Source: Gammaproteobacteria bacterium (GTDB taxonomy: Bacteria; Pseudomonadota; Gammaproteobacteria; Ga0077536). From it: a stretch of 64,000 nt of DNA. The notes beneath the pieces are model-generated. The model ran no database searches. It was not told the DNA's origin and saw only the letters and a program-made list of their open reading frames with translations. The stretch lies in assembly GCA_021773835.1 (NCBI GenBank), contig JAJFJQ010000057.1, positions 124,001 to 188,000 of the forward strand. Reading direction: 5' to 3'. Within the stretch, counting starts at the first letter, position 1; each line of letters begins with the position of its first letter. This document shows positions 56,552-64,000 of the stretch, one piece after another. Both the position numbers and the translations under genes were made by a program.

Positions 56552-57325
56552 ATGTCCGTGACCATAAAAAATCAGGCCGAAATTGAAAAAATGCGGGTCG
56601 CAGGGCGCCTCGCCGCGGACGTGTTGGATTTAATCGAGCCGCACATCCAACCTGGCACCACCACCGATGAGCTGAATGTGATTTGTCACGACTACATCGT
56701 GGGGCACCAATCAGCGATTCCGGCCCCGCTCGATTACCACGGATTTCCGAAATCCATCTGCACTTCGGTTAACCACGTTGTGTGCCACGGCATCCCGAGC
56801 GATAAAGTGCTAAAAAGCGGTGACGTGGTAAACGTCGATATTACGGTTATCAAGGACGAATACCACGGCGATACAAGCAAAATGTTTTTCGTCGGCACCC
56901 CGTCGGTCAAAGCCAAACGCCTGGTCGAAACCGCCTACGAATGCCTGAAACTAGGCATCTCGATGGTCGCACCAGGTACCCATCTTGGAGATATAGGCGC
57001 GGCCATCCAAGCGCACGCCGAGCGGCATAACTATTCGATCGTCAGAGAGTATTGCGGCCACGGTATTGGACGCGGCTTCCATGAAGAACCGCAGGTACTC
57101 CACTACGGCACGCCGGGTACCGGAATCGTTCTGGAACCGGGCATGATCTTCACCATAGAGCCCATGATAAATGCGGGCAAACGGCATGTGAAATTGTTAC
57201 CCGACGAATGGACTGTGGTCACCAAAGATCGCAGCCTATCGGCGCAATGGGAGCACACAATCCTGGTTTCTGAAACCGGCTTCGAGGTACTCACGGCACG
57301 CGCCGACGAGAACTTCGCCGCGTAA
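56552..57325 (+). CDS. map: Methionine aminopeptidase type I
   Basis: Map removes the initiator methionine from nascent proteins. The 257-residue enzyme has the metal ligands in VVNVDITVIKDEYHGDTSKMF, HGIGRGFHEEPQV, FTIEPMINAGK and QWEHTILV. It is divergent from rpsB, separated by 181 bases that must hold both promoters. Length is typical (264 in E. coli). Confidence 0.97.
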   Translation: MSVTIKNQAEIEKMRVAGRLAADVLDLIEPHIQPGTTTDELNVICHDYIVGHQSAIPAPLDYHGFPKSICTSVNHVVCHGIPSDKVLKSGDVVNVDITVIKDEYHGDTSKMFFVGTPSVKAKRLVETAYECLKLGISMVAPGTHLGDIGAAIQAHAERHNYSIVREYCGHGIGRGFHEEPQVLHYGTPGTGIVLEPGMIFTIEPMINAGKRHVKLLPDEWTVVTKDRSLSAQWEHTILVSETGFEVLTARADENFAA

Positions 57326-57332
57326 TCGCTGG

Positions 57333-57986
57333 ATGGATCCGCCACGTAGCGAAAACGAATTATTGGATTGTGCCGCTGCGCTTGCCGGCCGGACGCTCGG
57401 GGAAGTCGCTCGCTGCCATGCAATCGCAGTCCCAAGAAACCTAAAGCGCGCAAAAGGATGGGTCGGAGAATTGCTTGAAACGGCATTGGGTGCAACTGCC
57501 GGATCACGCCCGGTGCCGGATTTCGAATCGATCGGAGTCGAACTTAAGTCCGTACCGTTAAATTCCCAACATCTCCCGCAGGAGTCGACATTTGTCTCCA
57601 GCGCGCCACTCATCAATACAGTTGGGCTGCAATGGAGCACGTCAACAGTTAAGGCGAAACTAAACCGCGTGCTTTGGGTTCCGATTGAAGCAGCGCATGA
57701 AATACCGGTAGCTATACGACGGATCGGACGTCCGATCTTGTGGAGCCCATCATCTGAAGACAGCGCGATTTTACAAGCGGACTGGGAAGAACACATTGAG
57801 AGGATAGCGCTCGGTAACTTGGATGAACATGGGGCCCAACTCGGCACCTATCTTCAAATCCGGCCGAAAGCAATCAACAAACGAGATCGAACACTCGCCG
57901 TTAGTCACACTGGGGAGCAAATAGCCCTACTACCAAGGGGATTCTACTTACGCACCAGTTTTACGCGTAAAATAATATCTGCTTAG
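57333..57986 (+). CDS. mutH: DNA mismatch repair endonuclease MutH
   Basis: MutH nicks the unmethylated strand at hemimethylated GATC sites after recruitment by MutS and MutL. The 217-residue protein has the restriction-fold active site DFESIGVELKS (Asp, Glu, Lys as in the D-E-K triad), KGWVGELLETALG and IGRPILWSPSSEDSAILQADWEE. It starts 7 bases after map. Its presence implies a Dam methylase and places the organism among Gammaproteobacteria with methyl-directed repair. Confidence 0.95.
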   Translation: MDPPRSENELLDCAAALAGRTLGEVARCHAIAVPRNLKRAKGWVGELLETALGATAGSRPVPDFESIGVELKSVPLNSQHLPQESTFVSSAPLINTVGLQWSTSTVKAKLNRVLWVPIEAAHEIPVAIRRIGRPILWSPSSEDSAILQADWEEHIERIALGNLDEHGAQLGTYLQIRPKAINKRDRTLAVSHTGEQIALLPRGFYLRTSFTRKIISA

Positions 57987-58062
57987 CGACACATGAACTG
58001 CTGTCCGTCGTGGCCAAGAACTTGGCGCGAGGTCCAATCGAGCTAAAGGCAACCACACAACT

Positions 58063-59085
58063 ATGAAATTCTCACCGTGGCGCTTCTGTATTGCACCAAT
58101 GATGCAATACACGGACCGTCATTTTAGGTACCTCGCGCGCATCATGTCGCGGCACGCAAGACTGTATACGGAAATGGTCGTGTGCGATGCGCTTTTGCAC
58201 GGGGATCCGGGACGGTTCCTCGCCCATTCCGAGTTCGAACGACCGGTCGCGTTGCAGCTTGGGGGATGTGACCCCAATAAATTGGCAAGCGCCGCGACGC
58301 TCGGGGAGGAAGCCGGATTCTCGGAAATTAATCTTAATGTTGGATGTCCGAGCGCACGGGTCAAATCCGGTCGCTTTGGAGCAAGCCTCATGGCCGAACC
58401 ACAATTGGTAGCCGAGTGCCTTGCCGCAATGGGCTCGGCAGTCGACATCCCGGTTACGATAAAAACTCGAATCGGTATTGACCAGACGGACTCATACGAC
58501 GAATTGACCACATTTGTTGACGCCATCGACCGCTCGGGCTCCGGCGTCGTGATTGTCCACGCGCGCAAGGCTTGGCTTGACGGGTTAAGTCCACGCGAAA
58601 ATCGTGAAATTCCACCATTGCGCCACGATGTAGTTCACCAGCTGAAACGAGACTTCCCACACCTGACGATAGTCGTCAATGGCGGCTTAACATCAATGGC
58701 GGACGGCAATAAGCATCTGCAGCACGTCGACGGTGTCATGCTAGGACGCGCGGCGTATCAAACGCCGTACGTGCTCGCGGCGGTCGACAATGCGTTATTT
58801 GCACCGGTTGCGAGTGAGCAACCTGATCGATTCGAAATCTTCCGCCGTTATATCGAATACGCCAAAGATGAAATTCGCGCTGGTACCTTTACACGACACT
58901 TGGCCAAGCCATTACATTATTTGTTTCAAGGCCAACCCGGGGCGCGTCAGTGGCGCCGCCATCTTAGCGAACGCTGCGCCGGCACTGATGGCGGAATCGA
59001 ATCACTAGAATCCGCCATCAAATGGGTCGAACGTGCAGTTGTTACGCCACCGGTGAATCCTCTGAGACGGGCAGCAAGACAGTAA
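58063..59085 (+). CDS. dusA: tRNA-dihydrouridine(20/20a) synthase DusA
   Basis: DusA reduces uridine 20 and 20a of tRNA with FMN and NADPH. The 340-residue protein has IAPMMQYTDRHFRYLARI, YTEMVVCDALLHG, QLGGCDPNKLASAA, the active-site loop INLNVGCPSARVKSGRFGA (catalytic Cys), VIVHARKAWLDGLSP and HVDGVMLGRAAYQTPY. The sequence is of the DusA type rather than DusB/C. Its last 44 bases overlap the convergent kinase gene. Confidence 0.96.
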   Translation: MKFSPWRFCIAPMMQYTDRHFRYLARIMSRHARLYTEMVVCDALLHGDPGRFLAHSEFERPVALQLGGCDPNKLASAATLGEEAGFSEINLNVGCPSARVKSGRFGASLMAEPQLVAECLAAMGSAVDIPVTIKTRIGIDQTDSYDELTTFVDAIDRSGSGVVIVHARKAWLDGLSPRENREIPPLRHDVVHQLKRDFPHLTIVVNGGLTSMADGNKHLQHVDGVMLGRAAYQTPYVLAAVDNALFAPVASEQPDRFEIFRRYIEYAKDEIRAGTFTRHLAKPLHYLFQGQPGARQWRRHLSERCAGTDGGIESLESAIKWVERAVVTPPVNPLRRAARQ

Positions 59086-61135
59086 CTTCAACGCCACTGT
59101 CATCGGTAAGATTTCTTGCTGATATCGTTCCGCCGTGAAGCTCAACGATTAACCGGGATATGAACAGGCCCAAGCCTAGATGCGGTTCCTTGTCACTGCG
59201 TGCCCCGCGTAACGACACCATGGAATTAAATATCTGTGATTGCATCGCCTCCGGCAACAAACTACCGCGATTGACCACACGCAACTCGATCCCATTCGGT
59301 TGCCGCTCCATGCTTATATCGATTGGTTCGTTGTCGGAGCCGAAGGCGATGGCGTTATCAATCAACTTGTCCATTAACTGTGCGATTAAATCGCCGGAAC
59401 CAAGGAATCGGCACGGGCTTTGTGCATGAATTAGCTGAATTTGGGAGTGAGGGTAAATATTGCGATATCCATCCACGCAGCCCTCCAATAACACAGTTAA
59501 ATCAAACTCCTCAAACTCAACATTCGCTACCGACTGCTCTAAACGTGCGGCTTCGCTCAGCCGCGAGACAAGATTGTGCAATCGTTCCGTGCCCTCACGG
59601 GCGCGTGCCAGATAAGGCTCTTGTTCAGACCCTGAACTTAGTGAGTCAAGGTTTTGCAAAGAGGACGAAACCACGGTCAGTGGTGTTCGTAGTTCGTGAG
59701 ACAACTTACTCGCCATGCTTTCGAGATATGCATTGTAGTCCGCAAGCCGTCCAACCATCGCCGCGTAACTCCGCGACAGATCCCCGATCTCGTCGGATGC
59801 GGAACTCTCGGAAATCGTTCCGACAACTCGGCCGTGCTGATCGATCGCGCGCTCGGACTGGTCCCTAAGTTTCGCGATCCGATATGACAAACGGCTGGCG
59901 AAAACTAACAATATGAAAGTAACACCAAAAAATATCGCTATCGATTTATTAAATAACGCCGCCATCGCATCACGCTGGAGGGTTTGAATACTATTGGTTG
60001 TCTCTTCAACGACGACCGCGCCGATTAACTCATTTCCTGCGCGAACCGGGTGAGCGGCGGATACGATAACGGCACGTTCATCCGGTGACGAACGCCAGCG
60101 TGTCGATTTACGGCCACCTAACGCGGTCAATACTTCCTTGCCACGCAGCCGAGAGGCAGAGCGAAGATCATCTTCGAACGAATCGGTCGCCGCAGGCAGG
60201 ATCCATGTATAGAGGAAGTTAATGGCTCCGCGTTTATATTCACTGGCTAAACTACCACCACTTGCTAGGACCTGGCCGTTCCGATTTATCATCCAAACCC
60301 GTCGTCCTTTCTTGAGCCCAACACGCTCGATCGTTTGTTGCAGCTGTGCCGAAGTTCGCAATAGCGCATTTGGAGCAATTGGCTCCAATGACCCAGCCGT
60401 ACTCGCCTTCAGCGATTCGGGGGAATTTGCATCTCTATCGTGAACTACGATGCCCACCGCATCGTTGACACGAAACTGAGGGATACGGATCTCGACGACG
60501 TAGCCCTGCTCCGTTTCGCGCCACTCACCGACAATGTTGTTCTCAGGGCGACGTGACACGGAGAAATCCCAATTCTCGACGATGGAATAGGCGGCCACCG
60601 GACCCGGCCCCGAGGTCCCGAAGTAGACACTTTGCAGCTCCGAATTATCGCCGTTTAAGACAAGCTCTACCGTGTCCGCTTCGTTGGGATCAAATAGACC
60701 GCCACGCTGATATACAAAACTGTCATCGGTAATCCGGATGAGCAAATTCACGTTTTGCTCATGGGCGCCGACCACAAGATCAAAGCTCGGACCGCTACGG
60801 CCGAGTTCAAGCGTTTGCTCAGAATGCGCGAATCGATCAGACCAGTCGAGATAGTCCACCCAATCTTCCGTGTATCCGTCAATGTGGATCGGGTAGCTCA
60901 GAGAATGGACAAACAATGGGTAGCCTGACTGGTCCGTTTTTGATGAATTTCGAAAAATTCTCGATTGATTTTGTAACGACACTGCCAACGCACCGGCTAC
61001 GGCCAGCAGTGAATCTTCTAGACTACTTTGCAGATAGCGCTCAGTTTCCCTCAGATACTGAAACCCAACGTAGGGAATACTGAGCATTACAATCGATAAA
61101 AGCAGGAGCTTTGCGCGTATTGTTACCCTCGGCAT
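59042..61135 (-). CDS. pdsS: Sensor histidine kinase of the proteobacterial dedicated sortase system (PdsS)
   Basis: A 697-residue membrane kinase. TM1 (about 8-26), a long periplasmic part (27-400) with a CBM9-like segment (IHIDGYTEDWVDYLDWSDRF, then NVNLLIRITDDSFVYQRGG and DTVELVLNG), TM2 (about 395-420), HAMP, then LSHELRTPLTVVSSSLQNLD and an ATPase domain (NAIAFGSDNEPID, LGLGLFISRLIVELHGG). Size and domain order match the kinases described as dedicated to a marine proteobacterial sortase system. Its regulator gene is 10 bases upstream. No sortase gene is seen nearby. Confidence 0.85.
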   Translation of the reverse strand: MPRVTIRAKLLLLSIVMLSIPYVGFQYLRETERYLQSSLEDSLLAVAGALAVSLQNQSRIFRNSSKTDQSGYPLFVHSLSYPIHIDGYTEDWVDYLDWSDRFAHSEQTLELGRSGPSFDLVVGAHEQNVNLLIRITDDSFVYQRGGLFDPNEADTVELVLNGDNSELQSVYFGTSGPGPVAAYSIVENWDFSVSRRPENNIVGEWRETEQGYVVEIRIPQFRVNDAVGIVVHDRDANSPESLKASTAGSLEPIAPNALLRTSAQLQQTIERVGLKKGRRVWMINRNGQVLASGGSLASEYKRGAINFLYTWILPAATDSFEDDLRSASRLRGKEVLTALGGRKSTRWRSSPDERAVIVSAAHPVRAGNELIGAVVVEETTNSIQTLQRDAMAALFNKSIAIFFGVTFILLVFASRLSYRIAKLRDQSERAIDQHGRVVGTISESSASDEIGDLSRSYAAMVGRLADYNAYLESMASKLSHELRTPLTVVSSSLQNLDSLSSGSEQEPYLARAREGTERLHNLVSRLSEAARLEQSVANVEFEEFDLTVLLEGCVDGYRNIYPHSQIQLIHAQSPCRFLGSGDLIAQLMDKLIDNAIAFGSDNEPIDISMERQPNGIELRVVNRGSLLPEAMQSQIFNSMVSLRGARSDKEPHLGLGLFISRLIVELHGGTISARNLTDDSGVEVTVLLPVSEDSPVA

Positions 61136-61145
61136 TGACTATATT

Positions 61146-61832
61146 CTAGATCCAGCGATATCCCATGCCGTAAACGGTCTCAATGTGACTAAAGTCGCTG
61201 TCGATAGTCTTGAATTTTTTCCGAATACGTTTGATATGCGATGTTACCGTGGTGTCGTCGACCACCACATTGGCGTCGTGCATGAGCTGTTCCCGCGTCT
61301 TTACGTGTCCGGGGTTTTTTGTCAATGCATTGACGATCCAAAATTCCGTCAAGGTGAGATCAACAACTTCAGTCCGCCACCGCGCAACGACTCGATCTGG
61401 ATCGATTGCAAGCTCACCACAAGTACGTTCTTGGCGTTGGTCCGTTGGATCACCCAGCGCTTCTACTCGTCGAAAAAGTGCACTAATTCGGGCGGATATG
61501 TGCGGTAAGGAAACGTCCTTCGTCAAATAATCATCGGCGCCAAGACGCAAGCCGGCAATCGCGTCATAGTCGCAATCACGCGCGGTCAAAAAAATGATTG
61601 GTAATTTGTTCGATAAAGTGCGTAACTCTCTGCACATTTCGAAGCCCGCATCGATTTCGTCTTGCAGCGCGATATCCAATAGAACGAGGTCTGGAAGACG
61701 ACTCCTAAACGCATTCATCGCGGCCTCGCGGGTTGCGAACGTCTGCACGCGGTATCCCTGCCGCCGCAACGCATCCGCGTAGTTGTTGCGGATCGGGGCG
61801 TCGTCTTCAACGATCGCTACAGTGCGCGTCAT
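61146..61832 (-). CDS. pdsR: OmpR-family response regulator of the dedicated sortase system (PdsR)
   Basis: A 228-residue regulator: receiver domain with VAIVEDDAPIRNNYADALR, phospho-Asp in LPDLVLLDIALQ, and Lys in YLTKDVSLPH; C-terminal winged helix (LTEFWIVNALTKNPGHVKTR, TVTSHIKRIRKKF). It is the first gene of a two-gene unit with the kinase, separated by 10 bases. Identification as the sortase-system regulator rests on pairing with the large kinase. The divergent small gene at 62075 may share its promoter region. Confidence 0.85.
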   Translation of the reverse strand: MTRTVAIVEDDAPIRNNYADALRRQGYRVQTFATREAAMNAFRSRLPDLVLLDIALQDEIDAGFEMCRELRTLSNKLPIIFLTARDCDYDAIAGLRLGADDYLTKDVSLPHISARISALFRRVEALGDPTDQRQERTCGELAIDPDRVVARWRTEVVDLTLTEFWIVNALTKNPGHVKTREQLMHDANVVVDDTTVTSHIKRIRKKFKTIDSDFSHIETVYGMGYRWI

Positions 61833-62074
61833 AAATGTTGGCTCCAGTTCAATGTACCGATGGGCTGCTACTTTAACGGAATGTCGGCAGACCCGAAGCT
61901 GGCGGCTGACATTTCCATATTTCTGCCCGATTTCACCCTATTGCCCCCCTGAACACGCCGTTCCTCGGTCATAACGTGACCGTTTAATAGCCCGGAATCA
62001 ACCGTAGCCCCGCAACACGCTTGAGGCGTGTGGCTCGGAAACTCAACGCGCTGCATTATTCGGAGGAAGTAATT

Positions 62075-62206
62075 TTGAGCGGTCCTTCCAAACACTCGGT
62101 GGTTTCGGGAACCATAAGCTGCATAACACTTGGAATCTTAGCCGGCAATTTCATCGGCCTATCTTTATTTTCCTTAGTTTTTTTGGGCACTGTGGTCACG
62201 AACTAA
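62075..62206 (+). CDS. Putative 43-residue single-span membrane protein with TTG start
   Basis: A short frame beginning at TTG 62075 with a strong ribosome site (GGAGGAAG) about five bases upstream. The product starts MSGPSKHSVVSGTISC and has one long hydrophobic helix (ITLGILAGNFIGLSLFSLVF) before a short polar tail VTN. The longer frame from TTG 62021 lacks a ribosome site. Such small membrane proteins often modulate a kinase or transporter; the divergent PdsS/PdsR genes are the obvious candidates. Function unknown. Confidence 0.55.
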   Translation: MSGPSKHSVVSGTISCITLGILAGNFIGLSLFSLVFLGTVVTN

Positions 62207-62273
62207 CACCGCCGGGATCTGCGAGCCACGATTATGTTAATTCGACTCCCCACGGCGGGCCTCCCCCGTCGCT

Positions 62274-62320
62274 TGATCCGGATCGGGGGCCAATCCCTCC
62301 TCGCCCCCGATCCGCGATCA
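62274..62320. promoter_or_regulatory. Long GC-rich hairpin between the small gene and the 363-residue gene
   Basis: A perfect 12-base inverted repeat (CGGATCGGGGGC at 62279-62290, GCCCCCGATCCG at 62303-62314) with a 12-base loop is extended by TGATC/GATCA arms around a single bulged C, giving about 17 paired bases. Only four T residues follow, so it could be a weak terminator of the small gene or a leader structure of the gene at 62343, whose start is 22 bases downstream. Confidence 0.75.
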
Positions 62321-62342
62321 TTTTGGGACACAAGGTAACGAA

Positions 62343-63434
62343 ATGTATCTACGCCTGAAGCCCTGCGCTATGACACAACCGCCGATCCGGCATTTCGAGA
62401 GCCCGATGCGCCATCACAACTTGTCGCGTGAACTCTACGAGCACTTAATAGCACGCAATCTCGAAGGTTTCGATTGGATAAACGGCGGTCAGGGCGGCCC
62501 GATAAAATTCATCGATCTGCACCAATTCGAATTCGCGATTCGACGCGCTCGGGAAGGCAGTTTCGTAGCGACGTTGATGGTGAACCTAGTCCTCAAGGGC
62601 ATCACCGGCCTATGCGTGCCGAAACACGGTGGTGCCTGCCAGTACTCGACCGGTTTACAGTGGAATGCGCGTAACCGGCAATTTACGCTTAGCGGTCAGG
62701 CAATCGCACTGCAAGCCCTGGCATTGGGTGCGACACTGCGCCGCCGTAGCGCTGAGTTCAAGCTCGGATTGCAGATAAATTCATTTGTCGATAATAACGC
62801 CCACGAAATCGGGTTGATGTCTCGAACTATCGGCCGAGCCCAGTCCGATATTGCGGTTGGGCAGCAAATACGTGGCAACGCCTGGTATTCGATCGCACTC
62901 CATCAATTCGGCGTTTCCTACGATAAGGTTGAAATGATCGTACGGGCTCGACGGTTGTTCGAATCTATTATTTCGTTCGATCCCATTGTTATTGGATCCT
63001 CCGCCGATCAAATGTACTCGGATCCGTGTGATGACCTTGACGCTACCGTAGCCATAACAGCAGCACTCACCTATTTCGGTATAGCCGAAGCGCAGCCGAA
63101 ACTACTCCGCTTAGCAGTATCCTTTATCTCCAGATCTGCCCCACAATATACCCACCAAGAAGGTGGCGTTGCGCAGTTGAATGCATCACAAACGACTGCT
63201 GATGCTGAGATCGACATCGACTGCACAATCGACTTGGTGAGGGCGTGTCTAGCACTGCTGCGCCACATTCCCGATTCCAGCATTTCGTTACTCGCACGGC
63301 ACTGCGTGTCGGCACTGTTTAATCCAACCGTCGCCTTGGCCCGGCGGCCAGAGACCGGTATCCTTCTCGTTGCTAGCGAACTGGCCGAAGTGCGGACGCT
63401 CGGCGTCGCACCAGTGGCAGAGGTATTAATTTAA
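62343..63434 (+). CDS. Unrecognised 363-residue protein upstream of pcm
   Basis: A soluble protein without signal peptide or membrane helix that I cannot assign. The ATG at 62343 has AAGG about eight bases upstream; ATG 62370 is an alternative. The middle is rich in alanine/leucine helices (SGQAIALQALALGATLRRR, LDATVAITAALTYFGIAEA, RACLALLRHIPDSSISLLA) that look like an alpha-helical toroid. A conserved-looking block is HGGACQYSTGLQWNARNRQF. A distant relation to the six-hairpin enzymes is possible but not supported by a catalytic residue I can see. Codon use resembles its neighbours. Confidence 0.7.
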   Translation: MYLRLKPCAMTQPPIRHFESPMRHHNLSRELYEHLIARNLEGFDWINGGQGGPIKFIDLHQFEFAIRRAREGSFVATLMVNLVLKGITGLCVPKHGGACQYSTGLQWNARNRQFTLSGQAIALQALALGATLRRRSAEFKLGLQINSFVDNNAHEIGLMSRTIGRAQSDIAVGQQIRGNAWYSIALHQFGVSYDKVEMIVRARRLFESIISFDPIVIGSSADQMYSDPCDDLDATVAITAALTYFGIAEAQPKLLRLAVSFISRSAPQYTHQEGGVAQLNASQTTADAEIDIDCTIDLVRACLALLRHIPDSSISLLARHCVSALFNPTVALARRPETGILLVASELAEVRTLGVAPVAEVLI

Positions 63435-63548
63435 ACCCCTGGCCGTGAGGCGTCGGTGCAGCGCGAACAAATAGACAGCACTTTCGATCGGCGACGCCAT
63501 GCGCGTCATCGAAATAACTACGGAAACGAGAAAGGCGGGAGCCCACTG

Positions 63549-64000
63549 ATGAACTTTGAACAGGCCAGAGCCAATATGGTCGAGCAACAGATCCGCACCT
63601 GGGACGTCTTAGACCAAGCTGTTCTCGATAGCGTTAGTGCCATCCCGCGGGATGAATTTGTACCCGATGCCTACCGTACGCTGGCCTATTCCGACTTCGA
63701 AATCCCGCTCGGGTATGGCGAAAAAATGATGATGCCTAAGGTCGAGGCGCGACTTCTCCAATCACTCAATCTGGTATCCAGCGACCGCGTGCTCGAAGTC
63801 GGTACCGGGAGTGGCTACCTGACTGCGCTGTTGGCGCACCAATGTGCGCATGTACTTACTGTGGAATTCCGGCCGGGTCTACTCGAACTAGCTCAACAAA
63901 AACTCGATCGTCGTGGCTACGGCAATATCCTGTTTGAGCATGGCGATGGTATTGACGGATGGCAGCCCAACGAGCCCTATGAAGCAATTGTATTGACCGG
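63549..64000 (+). CDS. pcm: Protein-L-isoaspartate O-methyltransferase (5' part, runs off right edge)
   Basis: This methyltransferase starts repair of damaged isoaspartyl residues. About 150 N-terminal residues are present, from ATG 63549 (GGGAG seven bases upstream): NFEQARANMVEQQIRTWDVL, a substrate segment SDFEIPLGYGEKMMMPKV, the SAM-binding motif VLEVGTGSGYLTALLA and a second motif ending IVLTG. The gene continues past base 64000, so the length cannot be judged. The MMMPKV form is typical of the group found next to tolC in Gammaproteobacteria. Confidence 0.94.
   Translation, partial: MNFEQARANMVEQQIRTWDVLDQAVLDSVSAIPRDEFVPDAYRTLAYSDFEIPLGYGEKMMMPKVEARLLQSLNLVSSDRVLEVGTGSGYLTALLAHQCAHVLTVEFRPGLLELAQQKLDRRGYGNILFEHGDGIDGWQPNEPYEAIVLT

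Overview
The window looks like chromosomal DNA of an uncultured or little-studied gammaproteobacterium, about half G+C. The evidence is a complete gammaproteobacterial envelope/translation gene run (tilS-accA-dnaE-rnhB-lpxB-lpxA-fabZ-lpxD-skp-bamA-rseP-dxr-cdsA-uppS-frr-pyrH-tsf-rpsB, then map), plus MutH and DusA. Several gene sets suggest methylotrophic or alcohol/aldehyde-oxidising life: a methanofuran-biosynthesis gene (MfnB) with a DUF447 gene, genes of the kind linked to PQQ-dependent alcohol oxidation, and a tungsten-type aldehyde:ferredoxin oxidoreductase operon. The PdsS/PdsR pair is a type described mainly from marine proteobacteria. Species and lifestyle are inferences from gene content.

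Layout. 1-2003: molybdenum cofactor genes (3' part of moeA, moaE, moaD, moaC). 2193-3822: small accessory genes, namely a membrane-anchored unknown, a secreted two-EF-hand protein and a YoeB-fold protein without its catalytic residues. 4013-6696: a pterin/methanofuran block (pterin carbinolamine dehydratase, MfnB, DUF447, dihydropteroate synthase), then prolyl aminopeptidase, a SHOCT protein, a TPR-sulfotransferase and a porin with a clear terminator. 12551-17000: the AOR operon (four-cluster ferredoxin, AOR catalytic subunit, FAD/NAD subunit, dedicated MoaD-like protein, unknown 106-residue protein). 17322-23802: beta-propeller protein, periplasmic binding protein, TonB receptor and a NarL-type two-component pair, all on the minus strand. 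24036-30489: GAF-GAF-PAS adenylate cyclase, DUF1244, an NtrB/NtrC-like pair and cytochrome b561.

30675-35215 is the most novel-looking region. It is a tightly packed six-gene plus-strand operon: L,D-transpeptidase, DUF302-like lipoprotein, ExbB/TolQ/MotA-like channel, single-span ExbD/MotB-position protein with an unusual periplasmic domain, small membrane protein, and a vWA-TM-FHA protein. I infer an envelope machine that may be driven by ion flow and coupled to peptidoglycan and phospho-threonine signalling. I do not recognise it as a named system.

35240-56370 is the conserved housekeeping run, all on the minus strand. 56552-59085 carries map, mutH and dusA on the plus strand. 59042-61832 encodes the PdsS/PdsR sensor-regulator pair of the proteobacterial dedicated sortase system, but no sortase or sortase target is visible. 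62075-64000 holds a tiny TTG-initiated membrane protein, a strong hairpin, an unrecognised 363-residue protein and the start of pcm.

No rRNA, tRNA, CRISPR array, insertion sequence or prophage was found.
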